This document shows positions 21,812 to 30,777 of a stretch of DNA of 64,000 nt, piece after piece; within the stretch, counting starts at the first letter, position 1; every line of letters begins with the position of its first letter. The stretch comes from Oscarella lobularis (Eukaryota; Porifera; Homoscleromorpha; Homosclerophorida; Oscarellidae): positions 1,674,001 through 1,738,000 of the forward strand of contig NC_089179.1 in NCBI RefSeq assembly GCF_947507565.1, given 5' to 3'. A program made the translations under genes and the position numbers. The notes beneath the pieces are model-generated. The model did not search any database. It saw only the letters and a program-made list of their open reading frames with translations, and was not told where the DNA came from.

Positions 21812-23208
21812 GTTGACTGTTCTATTTGTAGATCGTCTGGAAACGAAGCGCTGAAATACTCCTTGGCTTTTTCATATCCAAGCTGCCGGCAGACGACTTG
21901 AGCGTCATTCATATTCCAATTATCGTCGCAAACAGCGTGCAAACACCGCTAAGCAGCACTTCAACTCGACCTTCTTCAGCTGCAGAGCCTCCTACGAGCC
22001 GAGTGCCTTCAGCGAAGCAAGTGATCGCCACGTCGTTTTCATGAGTGCAAACGTGTTCGAGGACACCCCAGCCCGAAAACGTACATTCGTCCAGTCGATT
22101 TTCGACGCCTGCGCAGGTGTCATTGCTCATCCAAATCCTATCGGACTCGCTGCCCGACTCAGAAGCGCGTGCCGTCTGTTTAGCTCCGTGGAATCCCAAC
22201 TGCCTGCACGCTACGTGCGCATCAGCCAAACCCCAGCCTTTGTCGCATACTGTGCCCCATTTTCCGTTGCGAAGAACCTCGACTCTACCCTCCTCGGGAC
22301 GCAGTCCGCCGACAAGTCGAATGTCTCCCGTGCAGACGACACTCACGTCTTGACTGTGATTGCACTGGTGAATTCCCCATCCGCCGAACAAACACTCGGA
22401 CAAGTCGGATTCGGTGCCGCTGCAGTGCAAACCGTCCATCCAGATGGCTCCCGAACCCTCGCCGAAATGAGCGCCGCTCGTGGCAGCAGTTGCACCGCTG
22501 TAGCCGCGATTCATCTGACGACAGGCGACGGCGGCGTCGGCGATATCCCAGTCATTGTCGCAAATCGTTCCCCAGACACCGTTTCGAAGGATTTCAACTC
22601 GACCTTCCCATTCTGTCGAGCCACAGACCAGTCGCATTTGAGACCCCGCTGCGACTGGATATATGCATTTGCCTTTTGGCCCCCTTCGGCCCCGTTGACC
22701 CATTGATCCTCTGGGACCTTCTGGTCCTCTCGCACCCTCTTCTCCGCGATCGCCCTTGTTGCCTTTCGGTCCTTGAAGACCGCTAGGACCCTGTTCTCCC
22801 TTCTGTCCGGCAGCGCAGAATTCGCCGGGTTGACAGCGTTTTGCTACCTCCTGCAGAATGTAGGTGACAAAACCACTGACGACTGGATCACCAGTAGTAT
22901 GTCGGGGAAATCGTTTCTTGTTTGAAATGATGTGATCGGGAGGGAGGGGCATCGACTGGGGCATTTCGTCTCTGATGAGTTGCATCAAGTCGCGGTGGTT
23001 ACTTTTCAAGAGATTCATCTCAGATTCGAGCTGCTCTTTGCTTTGTTTTAGTTGGTCCAAGGTCTCCTTCAGATATCTCGACAATGGAGACGATGCAGTA
23101 CACCGTTGCTATTCCAACCGCGAGGGATATGAATAGACCCAACCACGAGACAACGTGCAATTGGCGGCAGCGGGCAACGTACTCACCAGAGTCCTCTTTT
23201 CCTTTCAT
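21812..23208 (-). pseudogene. SRCR copy E (beta type): two frameshifts and truncation in SRCR3
   Basis: ATG at 23208, then tail and membrane span. At about 23070 a 4-bp insertion (ccttcagatatctcg versus ccttcatctcg) shifts the frame before the coiled coil. From there coiled coil, collagen-like stretch, SRCR1 and SRCR2 read in one frame. In SRCR3 a single C is missing (agcgtgcaaacacc versus ggcgtgccaaacacc, about 21940), shifting again. Homology ends near 21812 at a short TA run, so the rest of SRCR3 and SRCR4-8 are lost. Three independent lesions: a pseudogene. Confidence 0.9.
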
Positions 23209-23260
23209 TCGTTTCTTTCTACTCAAATGAGTAAAGGAACTCTATTATATATAGAAAATC

Positions 23261-23267
23261 CACGTGA
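23261..23267 (-). promoter_or_regulatory. Conserved E-box upstream of SRCR E
   Basis: CACGTGA in the beta-type block, about 55 bp upstream of the broken SRCR E. Confidence 0.3.
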
Positions 23268-23490
23268 TCTGTGAACAGAAGATTTAACGTAATTATGCCA
23301 TGCTTGAAATCGCCTTCATCGCGTTGATTATTTACGTTCTATCAATTAATTAATTAAGTCCCTAATCTTCTCTTCCACGAGTGGACGTTTTCTTTATTTG
23401 AAAGTGCCGTAGATGACAAAGTGTTTGTTATAGAAAAAGAAAAAGAAAAACAAACAGGAGTAAGGAAACATAGATACTTGAGCAGCGGCT

Positions 23491-24783
23491 TCAGTCAGAT
23501 TCAGCAAGAGAAGAGTAGTCTTTCATGGTGCTATCTGAAGGAGATTTCGTGGCAATAAGACGCTCTTTATCATTGGTGATGTCTTCTATTAGAACAGGCC
23601 TGTTGAGTTTAAAAAAAATAACCCTTTTCAATTTCTTGACCGTTTTGCAAAATGGTACTGAGGTCAGCGTGAACGTAAGGGGGTTACTTAATGCTACGAT
23701 GGCCAGCGGTAGCAAAATCTCATACATGTAGTTGAACAGCGGAAGAACTGGAATTATAACAAAAGCAGCCCAGCCAAAGAAAGTGACAATGGCAATTGCA
23801 ACTAGACGAAAATCAAGCCACCCCAAACTATTTGAATTGACTGATGCTCTTGATCGTCTTGATCGTCTTAGTTTAGCTACTATTGCTATGTAAATTCCAG
23901 CCGCTGTTGCAATGAACAGAAAGTCAATTCCAAATATTATCCCTGCACTAATTCCTGCAACATCTTCCTTAGTAATTCTTGGAGCATATTTGTCAGAAAC
24001 ATCAATCACCAAGCGTGCTAAGTCTGCCACAAATGAAGTGATTGGAATACAATGTGTAATCTGCACCACAGAAACGGTGATATTTGGAATTGAATTATTA
24101 GTCAGGCTGTCCGGAGTATGAACTGGGAGGTTTGCTGCCATGTAAAACAAGGAAACAGTTTTGTTTTTTAAATAATATGGGATATCTTGTAAAATTGGAA
24201 ACATTGTTACTCCCACTCCAAGCCCAGCAATGACAACCCATCCAGTGCAGAGAGAAACAATTATGCATGTGCGTTTTATACAGCAGCAGCATCTTTCTCC
24301 AAAGATTACATTTGCGTAGTAGAAAGCGATAATACCAGTTATTATGCCAGACATGAGTATACTCGTACTTTCTATTACTCCGGAAACGTAGCACAAGGAC
24401 GTCATGAGCTGGATCTGCACGCTGTTTGGTGAATTTAGAGCCGAGCAAGACCAGCTGTACATACAGAGAAAAATGACCAGTTGAATTCCAAGAAGGAGAT
24501 CTGCAGCTGCCAGATTTATAACGAGTAGAGAAGGGATGCTGTTTCGCTCTTCTCTGCGTCTCGAGCAACGCCAGATCATGACAGTCAAGTTACCAGTAAT
24601 GATCAGCAAGCAAAAAATAAGATAAAGAACGTTTTCTGCAGCGGAGAGCGTGACATACAGGTTGTAGGCGTCGCCATAGTCAAAATTGTACGCATAATCC
24701 CTATTCTTCGTGTCGTTGCACACCACACTGCCGAATGGGTCGTAATCAGGGGACAGAGTAGCAGAGACATTATCATCAGGCAT
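23491..24783 (-). CDS. GPCR copy E (beta type), intact seven-TM receptor
   Basis: 430 residues, one exon, ATG at 24783. Close to GPCR B along its whole length (same DYAYNFDYGDAYNLY N-terminus and same loop Asn-glycosylation sites). It differs by a few extra residues before TM5/TM6 (LARLVIDVSDKYAP versus LSDLRYGP) and three fewer in the extreme N-terminus. A hAT-like element lies only 10 bp upstream of the start codon (24793), so this copy may have lost or changed its promoter although its frame is intact. Confidence 0.85.
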   Translation of the reverse strand: MPDDNVSATLSPDYDPFGSVVCNDTKNRDYAYNFDYGDAYNLYVTLSAAENVLYLIFCLLIITGNLTVMIWRCSRRREERNSIPSLLVINLAAADLLLGIQLVIFLCMYSWSCSALNSPNSVQIQLMTSLCYVSGVIESTSILMSGIITGIIAFYYANVIFGERCCCCIKRTCIIVSLCTGWVVIAGLGVGVTMFPILQDIPYYLKNKTVSLFYMAANLPVHTPDSLTNNSIPNITVSVVQITHCIPITSFVADLARLVIDVSDKYAPRITKEDVAGISAGIIFGIDFLFIATAAGIYIAIVAKLRRSRRSRASVNSNSLGWLDFRLVAIAIVTFFGWAAFVIIPVLPLFNYMYEILLPLAIVALSNPLTFTLTSVPFCKTVKKLKRVIFFKLNRPVLIEDITNDKERLIATKSPSDSTMKDYSSLAESD

Positions 24784-24792
24784 GTTGGTTCC

Positions 24793-26032
24793 CAGGGGGG
24801 GTTGTGCACTAACGCGCGTTAGATTTTAGAAGGACCTCTAAATCTCGTCTTCTAAATCGTTTTGCGCAAATTTCGCTATGGGTGTGAGCGTCATTGAGTA
24901 TTCTAAGTCAGTAGACAAATTTTCCTTTCAATGCATGACGTAGATTCGCTGATCGGTTCGGTCAGATTCTCGCCTTTGTTCATCCTTACCCGATAGCTTT
25001 TCTCCTACTTTCTTTGCACAGGCACACGTCTAAGTCCATATTCAATTGCTACCTTGTGTGAACAAACTCCGATTAGAAGTTGTTTAGGGAGAATTTCCTT
25101 CGATCATGAGGGAGTCATACGCGATCGATCTAAGCGATCGCATCTTACGTTATGACCTCCAACAGGACAGACTTCCTTTCGCAAACTTGTTCGAACACAG
25201 TTTCTCATGGAAAGCTCACTCGGCGATTCAGCCGAGCTTGCCAAAAACCGGAAGAGCTGCGTTATCGCCGCCCTCCCGGAAATGCCTTTTTGAGCGATGT
25301 CAACGAAATCTACCTGCCTACGATCATCTCAGATAAATGCAATCGTGTTGTCAGATGTCTTTCCGTTAGATACAGTATGAAGCAGAACAAACGGGCGCGG
25401 GAGTTTTGAAATATTCAAAAATTATTACCAAAACGATATACAAAATGGCGAGAAGAATAATAAACAGGTTTCAGTACCCATTGAAGTGTATTCAAGCGGC
25501 GTTAGACGGTTCTGCTTCGTTCTAAAACACCACCCACTGGCACCCAGGATCCTGCTTTTTAGTGTACCTAAATGACTAATGTACGTTGTTTTCTGGTGCA
25601 GCATGCTTTAGGAAGTGTTGAAAACTGTTTGTGTCGTCCTCTCGATATCGAACTTGGCCCTGTCTATCCTAATTTGTGCCTAAAAGCGGCATTTTCTAAA
25701 ACGAAGCAATTTCGAGTACTTAGAATAAAGCAAGCATTTTGTTCACACCGCATAACGATTGTAAATTCATCTAGAAACGCATTTAAATAGCTTTTGCACC
25801 GTCCTAGTGAATAACGAAAAAGTTCACGGACGATCAACCGGGCGATGTTCGAAGTCGCGAGGAAGACATAAAATGGTTTCGACGCCTATTGAAGTGTATT
25901 CTATCATCAAAACAACCTACATGACCTCTTAAATGCAGTTGTACGGTGTTCAGAAACGAAGAAAAACGCCGTTTTAAAATGGGCGTGGTGGCAGCGCGCG
26001 TTAGTTCACAACCCCCCCTGGTTGACTCCCTG
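24793..26032. mobile_element. Non-autonomous hAT-like DNA transposon (about 1.24 kb)
   Basis: Left end starts CAGGGGGGGTTGTGCACTAA; the reverse complement of 25994-26020 gives the same 26-bp terminal inverted repeat with one mismatch. The right side has 12 further bases that again end in CCCTG (26032). Taking 26032 as the right end, the element is flanked by a 9-bp direct repeat, gttggttcc (24784-24792 and 26033-26041), present once at the matching place upstream of GPCR B. CAGGG ends with a target duplication of about 8 bp are typical of hAT elements. Inside are two partial direct repeats (cattgaagtgtattc near 25480 and a variant near 25890). No transposase is seen, so it needs an autonomous partner. 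Confidence 0.75.
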
Positions 26033-26222
26033 GTTGGTTCCGTTCCGGGCAGTTAGTGCGCGCTAGCTTGACTGATCACGATCCCTGCACGATCCTAGTC
26101 ATCCTAGTAGTTCCTGTGCGACTCCGTGAAGGCAGAAAAGGCAAATAGGTAGTGTCAAACGCACAGTGCGAGAAGAACGAGCGCGACGGCGCGCTTCGAT
26201 GGGCCGCGTCGACGGCTTCAAG
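26033..26222. repeat. Beta unit 5' flank (copy 3), split from GPCR E by the hAT-like element
   Basis: Matches 12928-13146 closely through cgatgggccgcgtcgacggcttcaag. It is now about 1.25 kb from GPCR E because of the insertion at 24793-26032. Confidence 0.7.
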
Positions 26223-26378
26223 ATGAATGATCCGATGGAGTTCTTAGATGTGCGGTGGTTACGAGAGGTTGATTGGGAGACGCGTCCTTACCCAAGTGCG
26301 TACTGTACTCCACATCAATTGTTTTTAATTTTGCTTGCGCTTTTTCTCTCTGCAGACGGGAGTTGTCGTTTACTCAAG
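26223..26378 (+). pseudogene. Fragment of an unknown two-exon gene (copy 2)
   Basis: ATG at 26223 opens MNDPMEFLDVRWLREVDW; donor GT at 26296, acceptor tgcag ending 26355, second exon 26356-26378 (GSCRLLK) followed by another possible donor. It differs from copy 1 (13147) at a few silent or conservative sites, with splice signals kept. I cannot find further exons with confidence in 26379-26720. Could be the 5' end of a real small gene divergent from the GPCR. Confidence 0.4.
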
Positions 26379-27283
26379 GTGAATACATAGCTCCTGAGGT
26401 GAGACTGTACCAGGAAGGGCAATGCCACTTGTCTATGCATTTCCTTACGTCGTCAATAAAGATCTCAATGCAGGATGGATAGCGCGGACAGACGACTATT
26501 TATTGCACAGGCGGCGTCATCTGATGCAACGGACGTTCTCTGTCACATTCATCTACGTATGAGCGTTAATGATTTTTTCCTAGTCCTTATTGCCTCACAA
26601 AAGGCCATCATTATCAGTGAGCGATGGTTTTCGACGAAGTACCCGCGATACCAGCTATTCGTTATCGAAGACGGAGCCGCGAATTGCTTGGGTGTCCAAT
26701 CGCTTTTCTAGTAAGATTCTAACGTCAGATACGGGAGAGGACCCCCTAGCTGGGCCCCCTTTACTCCCCTGATTTATTTTTATGAAACAGCGGGGTTTGT
26801 TTTCTGTTTGGCGTCGCGGTATCAAATCAAACGATAGATTTTGATCAACACGTGACCGGAAAAAGAATGATCAGGGCTATAACTTTCTGAAGAAGAAGAA
26901 GGTGACGAAGAGGTTGACCGTGGTCCCAACGTCCTCAGCAGGACGGGGGTCCATCTACCGGATCCGGTGATTTGTATCTTAATTATAAGATGCCATCACC
27001 TAAACTGCTTGTATGCCTCCCGTGGTATGAGGCAATAACGTCTAAACTGCCACCGACTCCTGGGCAGGCTTACATCAACTGCTGAAGCGGTTGTGCGGCC
27101 CCGAGCAGAAAAACTGCCCAATTTTCATGGCGTGCGCCCTTTGAGGCTACTATCCTTATTGGTAGTCTCTTTGGGAGGACGCCTACAGCAAAAGGAAGCC
27201 TGTATACAATACTGCAGGCACGCATTTGTGGCAGGAGACGGCTGGTGTTTGCCATCCACAAGTGGGTAATGCGTTGGCAGCTT

Positions 27284-27301
27284 TCCTCCTCCTCCTCCTC
27301 C
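27284..27301. repeat. (CCT)n microsatellite
   Basis: About six tandem CCT triplets in gene-poor sequence. Confidence 0.85.
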
Positions 27302-27332
27302 TAATCCGCTTTCTTTGTAGATAAGAATGTGG

Positions 27333-27450
27333 GGGTCCTGGGCACGACCTCCACAACAAAAAGTGCATCCATGGGGTCCTGAGCAAGACCCGTCAACAAA
27401 AACTGCTCTTCCGGGGTCCTGGGCAAGACCCCGTTATCAAAAACTGCCCG
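27333..27450. repeat. Three-unit tandem repeat, period 40 bp
   Basis: Units start with ggggtcct at about 27333, 27373 and 27413. Each carries ggtcctgggcaagacc and an acaaaaactgc-like end, with mismatches. Within a unit ggtcct and agacc form a short inverted repeat. Confidence 0.7.
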
Positions 27451-28840
27451 CGCAAAAAGAGGGAAAAGTCTGTTCGTTTTTTCATTTGTATTGAAATAAA
27501 ATGTTTATACCCTATCCTTTTCTCCATGACGGCGGCAGCGCACGCGGGGGTGCACCACCCCGCCGGCGCCCTAACTAGCCTATCTAACCTAACTACAGTC
27601 TGCCTAGCGCGTCTGGGAAATAAGGCGTGCAAGTCATGTTATGCGCCTACTACACATGCACCACATGCCTTCCTCCCGCACCCTTTCATCTAAGACTATA
27701 AAAAGCGTTTCCACTACTAGTACATTCTCTTCTTCGCAATAATGATAGCGCCTGCGCAGCCACCAATACCAGAACTCAATGAAATTCCAACAATAGCGAG
27801 ACCTAACAAGCAAGGATGAACCAAAATATAATTATCTATTTTTTCACGCATACCAGTGGTTATTATGAAACTCCGGACAAATCACACCATATTTTCTACA
27901 ATTCAAAATGCCAATCCGCCTGCAGGTTATATCGTTGCTCCTTCTCAAACGACGCACAGCCCAATGAATCCTCTGGTGTGAAATAATAATACAAATGTAT
28001 TAGCCTCTTCGCTATTTTCTCACCAGGCGCTGGCTTCGCGGCATCCGCGAGAAATCCCCGATCTGGCTCATACACCTGCGCTGACAATTAGGAAGAGGGA
28101 AAGAGACGAGGTCCGCGCGGTGTTCGCGTCACGATTCAGCCTTCTATCTATGCTGTCATCAAACGCACGACTGGTCCGCGTTGCAGACGAACTTTACCGG
28201 CTGGACGAATATAAAGGTAGGGTGGGCTAGCTGGTATTAACCTCGTGCGTGGAGGCGACACTTTGCTTCGCCCTTGCGCCAAATGGTCGCGAGAAACGAA
28301 ACGGACCCGAAGCCGCGCGTACCAGCTCCATAGTTGGATTCGTTGCTTCCCGTTTCCATCTGGGGACGAGTTAGGAATCGCGAGCGAGGAGAGAAGAGCA
28401 GAACGGCCTCGTGGTTTTGATCGCTGTACGGGAACTCGTCGACGTAACGCGTTGGTGGCGCGGGCTGCTGTTCATCAAAATGAATGGCCGGACAACTCGT
28501 TACAGATGATCGTCCAAGTACACTTCACAACATCATCACCTAGAGATAAAGCAATAAAATTATAAGCAGCTGCAGTGATTTTTATACCAGCTCTTTTAGT
28601 GTTCAGCTGAAAATAGATCCTGTAACGGACCCCGTGCCACCTTTTCATTGTGCCTATCAATTCGTGCGTTCTCTTGGGCCACGTAGTCGTCAATAAACGT
28701 TGGTAACACTGTGCAGTAAAACTTGAAAGATGCAACTCTATAATTAGGTGAAACTAACGTGGATGGTTATCACATAAGTAAGTGACTTGAACTTGATACA
28801 GTACCTACAGATGAAAGTGACGTCGGCCTGTGTGGTCTGG

Positions 28841-30237
28841 TCAATGAATGCACGGAGGGCAATAGGAGCAGTGTGTACACGATCCATCGACGTGATCACA
28901 TTTCTCCATCATTTTCTTTGCCTTCACGTCCACATTCACAAACTTGAGCCCCTCGATGACAGACTCGGGAAGACCATCCAAACTGAATCCGACACCGCAA
29001 TCCTTAGCCACCAAACCCTCAACAAGAATATCGTCGAATCGAGGCGTCGCCGTGGCATTCGTCTTCGGCAAATCCGAATGATAATTCAACGTGACAAAGA
29101 CGCACGTTCCCACGCCCTTCATCGAAACATTTCGATAGACGACGCCCCGAACGAGCCCCCCGCGACCCCGCTCGCTTTTCATCCGAATCCCATTCGCCGT
29201 CCCCTCCATGACGATATTCTCGAACGTCACGTCGCGCACGCCGGCACTCGTCTCCGATCCGATCGTCACGCCGTGACCGTGATAGACGACGTTATTGCGA
29301 AACGTCACATTCGTCGACGGATAGCCGAACGTTCGGCCGAACCAGTCCTTGCCCGATTTGACGCACAGCGCGTCGTCGCCGACGTCGAGAGTCGACGCTT
29401 CGACGAGAACGTCGCGACTGCAATCGACGTCGACGCCGTCGGCGTTCGGCGCGTCGGATGGATTCTTGATTGTTATGTTGACCACGTGGACGTTCGACAG
29501 GTTCGACAGGTGCAGCGTCCAACTCGGCGAATTACGTATCGTTATATCAGAAATCTAGAAAGATGATTCGTAGAGTGTTTCAATAGAACTTTTCCACTTA
29601 CCTGTACATTATCTCCTCCTATGAGATTGATTAGATGGGGACGTGAGATGCCGTTGCATGGTGACGCTTTGCGATCGTGTCGCCAGCAGTTCCACCAGGG
29701 CGATCCCTGACCGTCGATGATTCCGCTACCGGTTATTCGTATGAAACTAGCTCCCCACGAGTGAACGAGAGACTGATAGATCAAATCGCCGCTTCCCTGA
29801 TAATCGCTGCCGCCTCCGTACCACTATAAATAATTTTTATTTATTTTTTCTCGTCGAGGTTTTGGTCTGGTCTCACTGGTAAGGGCTGAATGAGTGGATA
29901 GTCTTTGCTGTCCACGCTGCCCAAAACGGTTGCATTTTCCTCGATCATCATTGTCGTGTTGCTCGAAATATTGAAAGCGCCGGTCAGATAGATTCCGGGT
30001 TGGGGAAATAACACTGTCCCGCCGCCAGCCCTTTGAGAATGAGAAGACGATAATACAACTCCTACTAGTGCTATAATTGAGAACTAAGTGTCTGCACCGG
30101 CCACAGGCTTCGAATGCTTTGCGAACGGCGTCCGTGTCCTTCGTATGACCGTCTCCTTTAGCACCGTAGACCTTGACGTTGAAGTCTGCCTTGCAAAAGG
30201 CAGCTAGGAAGCAAAAGAACCACACAAATTGGTGCAT
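28841..30237 (-). CDS. GH28 polygalacturonase-like secreted enzyme, four exons
   Basis: ATG at 30237 opens a signal peptide (MHQFVWFFCFLAAFCKA), then the classic N-terminal FNVKVYGAKGDG. Exon 2 (about 30028-29882) reads GGGTVLFPQPGIYLTGAF, exon 3 (about 29823-29603) GSGIIDGQGSPWWNCW, exon 4 (about 29554-28841) the catalytic core. GH28 motifs: NADG (usual NTD), GDDA, GHGVTIGSE and RMK (usual RIK); both catalytic aspartates and the GHG histidine are present. It would hydrolyse alpha-1,4-galacturonan or a similar uronic-acid polymer outside the cell. About 390 residues, a normal GH28 length. Three short GT-AG introns show a resident eukaryotic gene, not a bacterial contaminant. GH28 is rare in animals; algal or bacterial food, or transfer, are possible explanations. 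Confidence 0.85.
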
Positions 30238-30301
30238 TGTGTGTCCGCCTCCGCCCCCAGCTATACGGGGTCCAAAGGCACACGTGCCGACCGAGACGGT
30301 C

Positions 30302-30321
30302 ATCCAATCAATCAATCAATC
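30302..30321. repeat. (ATCA)n run
   Basis: About five tandem ATCA units just upstream of the GH28 gene. Confidence 0.8.
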
Positions 30322-30380
30322 AAGTAGAAACGTGCTTTGTTGTTACCGGTGCGAAGGAGCTTCAGCACTTTTAAATTTGC

Positions 30381-30509
30381 AGTCGACTGGATCACCAGTA
30401 GTATGTCGGGAGAATCGTTTCTTGTTTGAAATGATCTGATGAACCACGAGACAACGTGCAATTGGCGGCAGCGGGTGACATACTCACCAGAGTCCTCCTT
30501 TCCTTTCAT
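30381..30509 (-). pseudogene. SRCR copy F: 5' remnant only
   Basis: Starts as the other copies (ATG at 30509, KGKEDSGEYVTRCRQLHVVSW), then jumps from the first residues of the membrane span to the spacer after the coiled coil (FQTRNDSPDILLV, out of frame). Most of the span and the coiled coil are deleted, and homology stops near 30381 just before the collagen region. Only about 130 bp of a 3-kb gene remain. Confidence 0.85.
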
Positions 30510-30567
30510 TTGTTTCTTTCTACTCAAATGAGTAAAGAAACTCTATTTCTATTATGTATAGAAAATT

Positions 30568-30574
30568 CACGTGA
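30568..30574 (-). promoter_or_regulatory. Conserved E-box upstream of SRCR F remnant
   Basis: CACGTGA in the beta-type block (attcacgtgatctgtg), kept although the gene below it is a remnant. Confidence 0.3.
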
Positions 30575-30777
30575 TCTGTGAAAAGAAGATTATACCACGT
30601 ACGCTATGCACATGACGGATCAAGGTCAAGCCTTTTTCTCATCGCATTAATTAAGGCTTAATCTCCTTCGGACAAGCAGATATCCTTTATTGGGAAAGGT
30701 CTAGATGACAAAGTGGTTGTTATAAAACAGCCAGGGAGTAAAGAAACACAGACATTTGAGTAGTGGATTCAGACAGT

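Larger units (their letters stand above)
26379..28840. other. Gene-poor stretch
   Basis: No convincing coding sequence on either strand. Small frames here lack homology, splice logic or codon bias. It holds a (CCT)n run (27284-27301) and a 40-bp tandem repeat (27333-27450). A block at 27690-27750 with a TATA-like actataaaaag and a following short frame could be a transposon or promoter relic, but I cannot show it. Confidence 0.5.

Noticed and set aside
27896-28087. Minus-strand 63-codon frame in the gene-poor stretch
   Set aside because: No homology, splice context or repeat support; could be chance.
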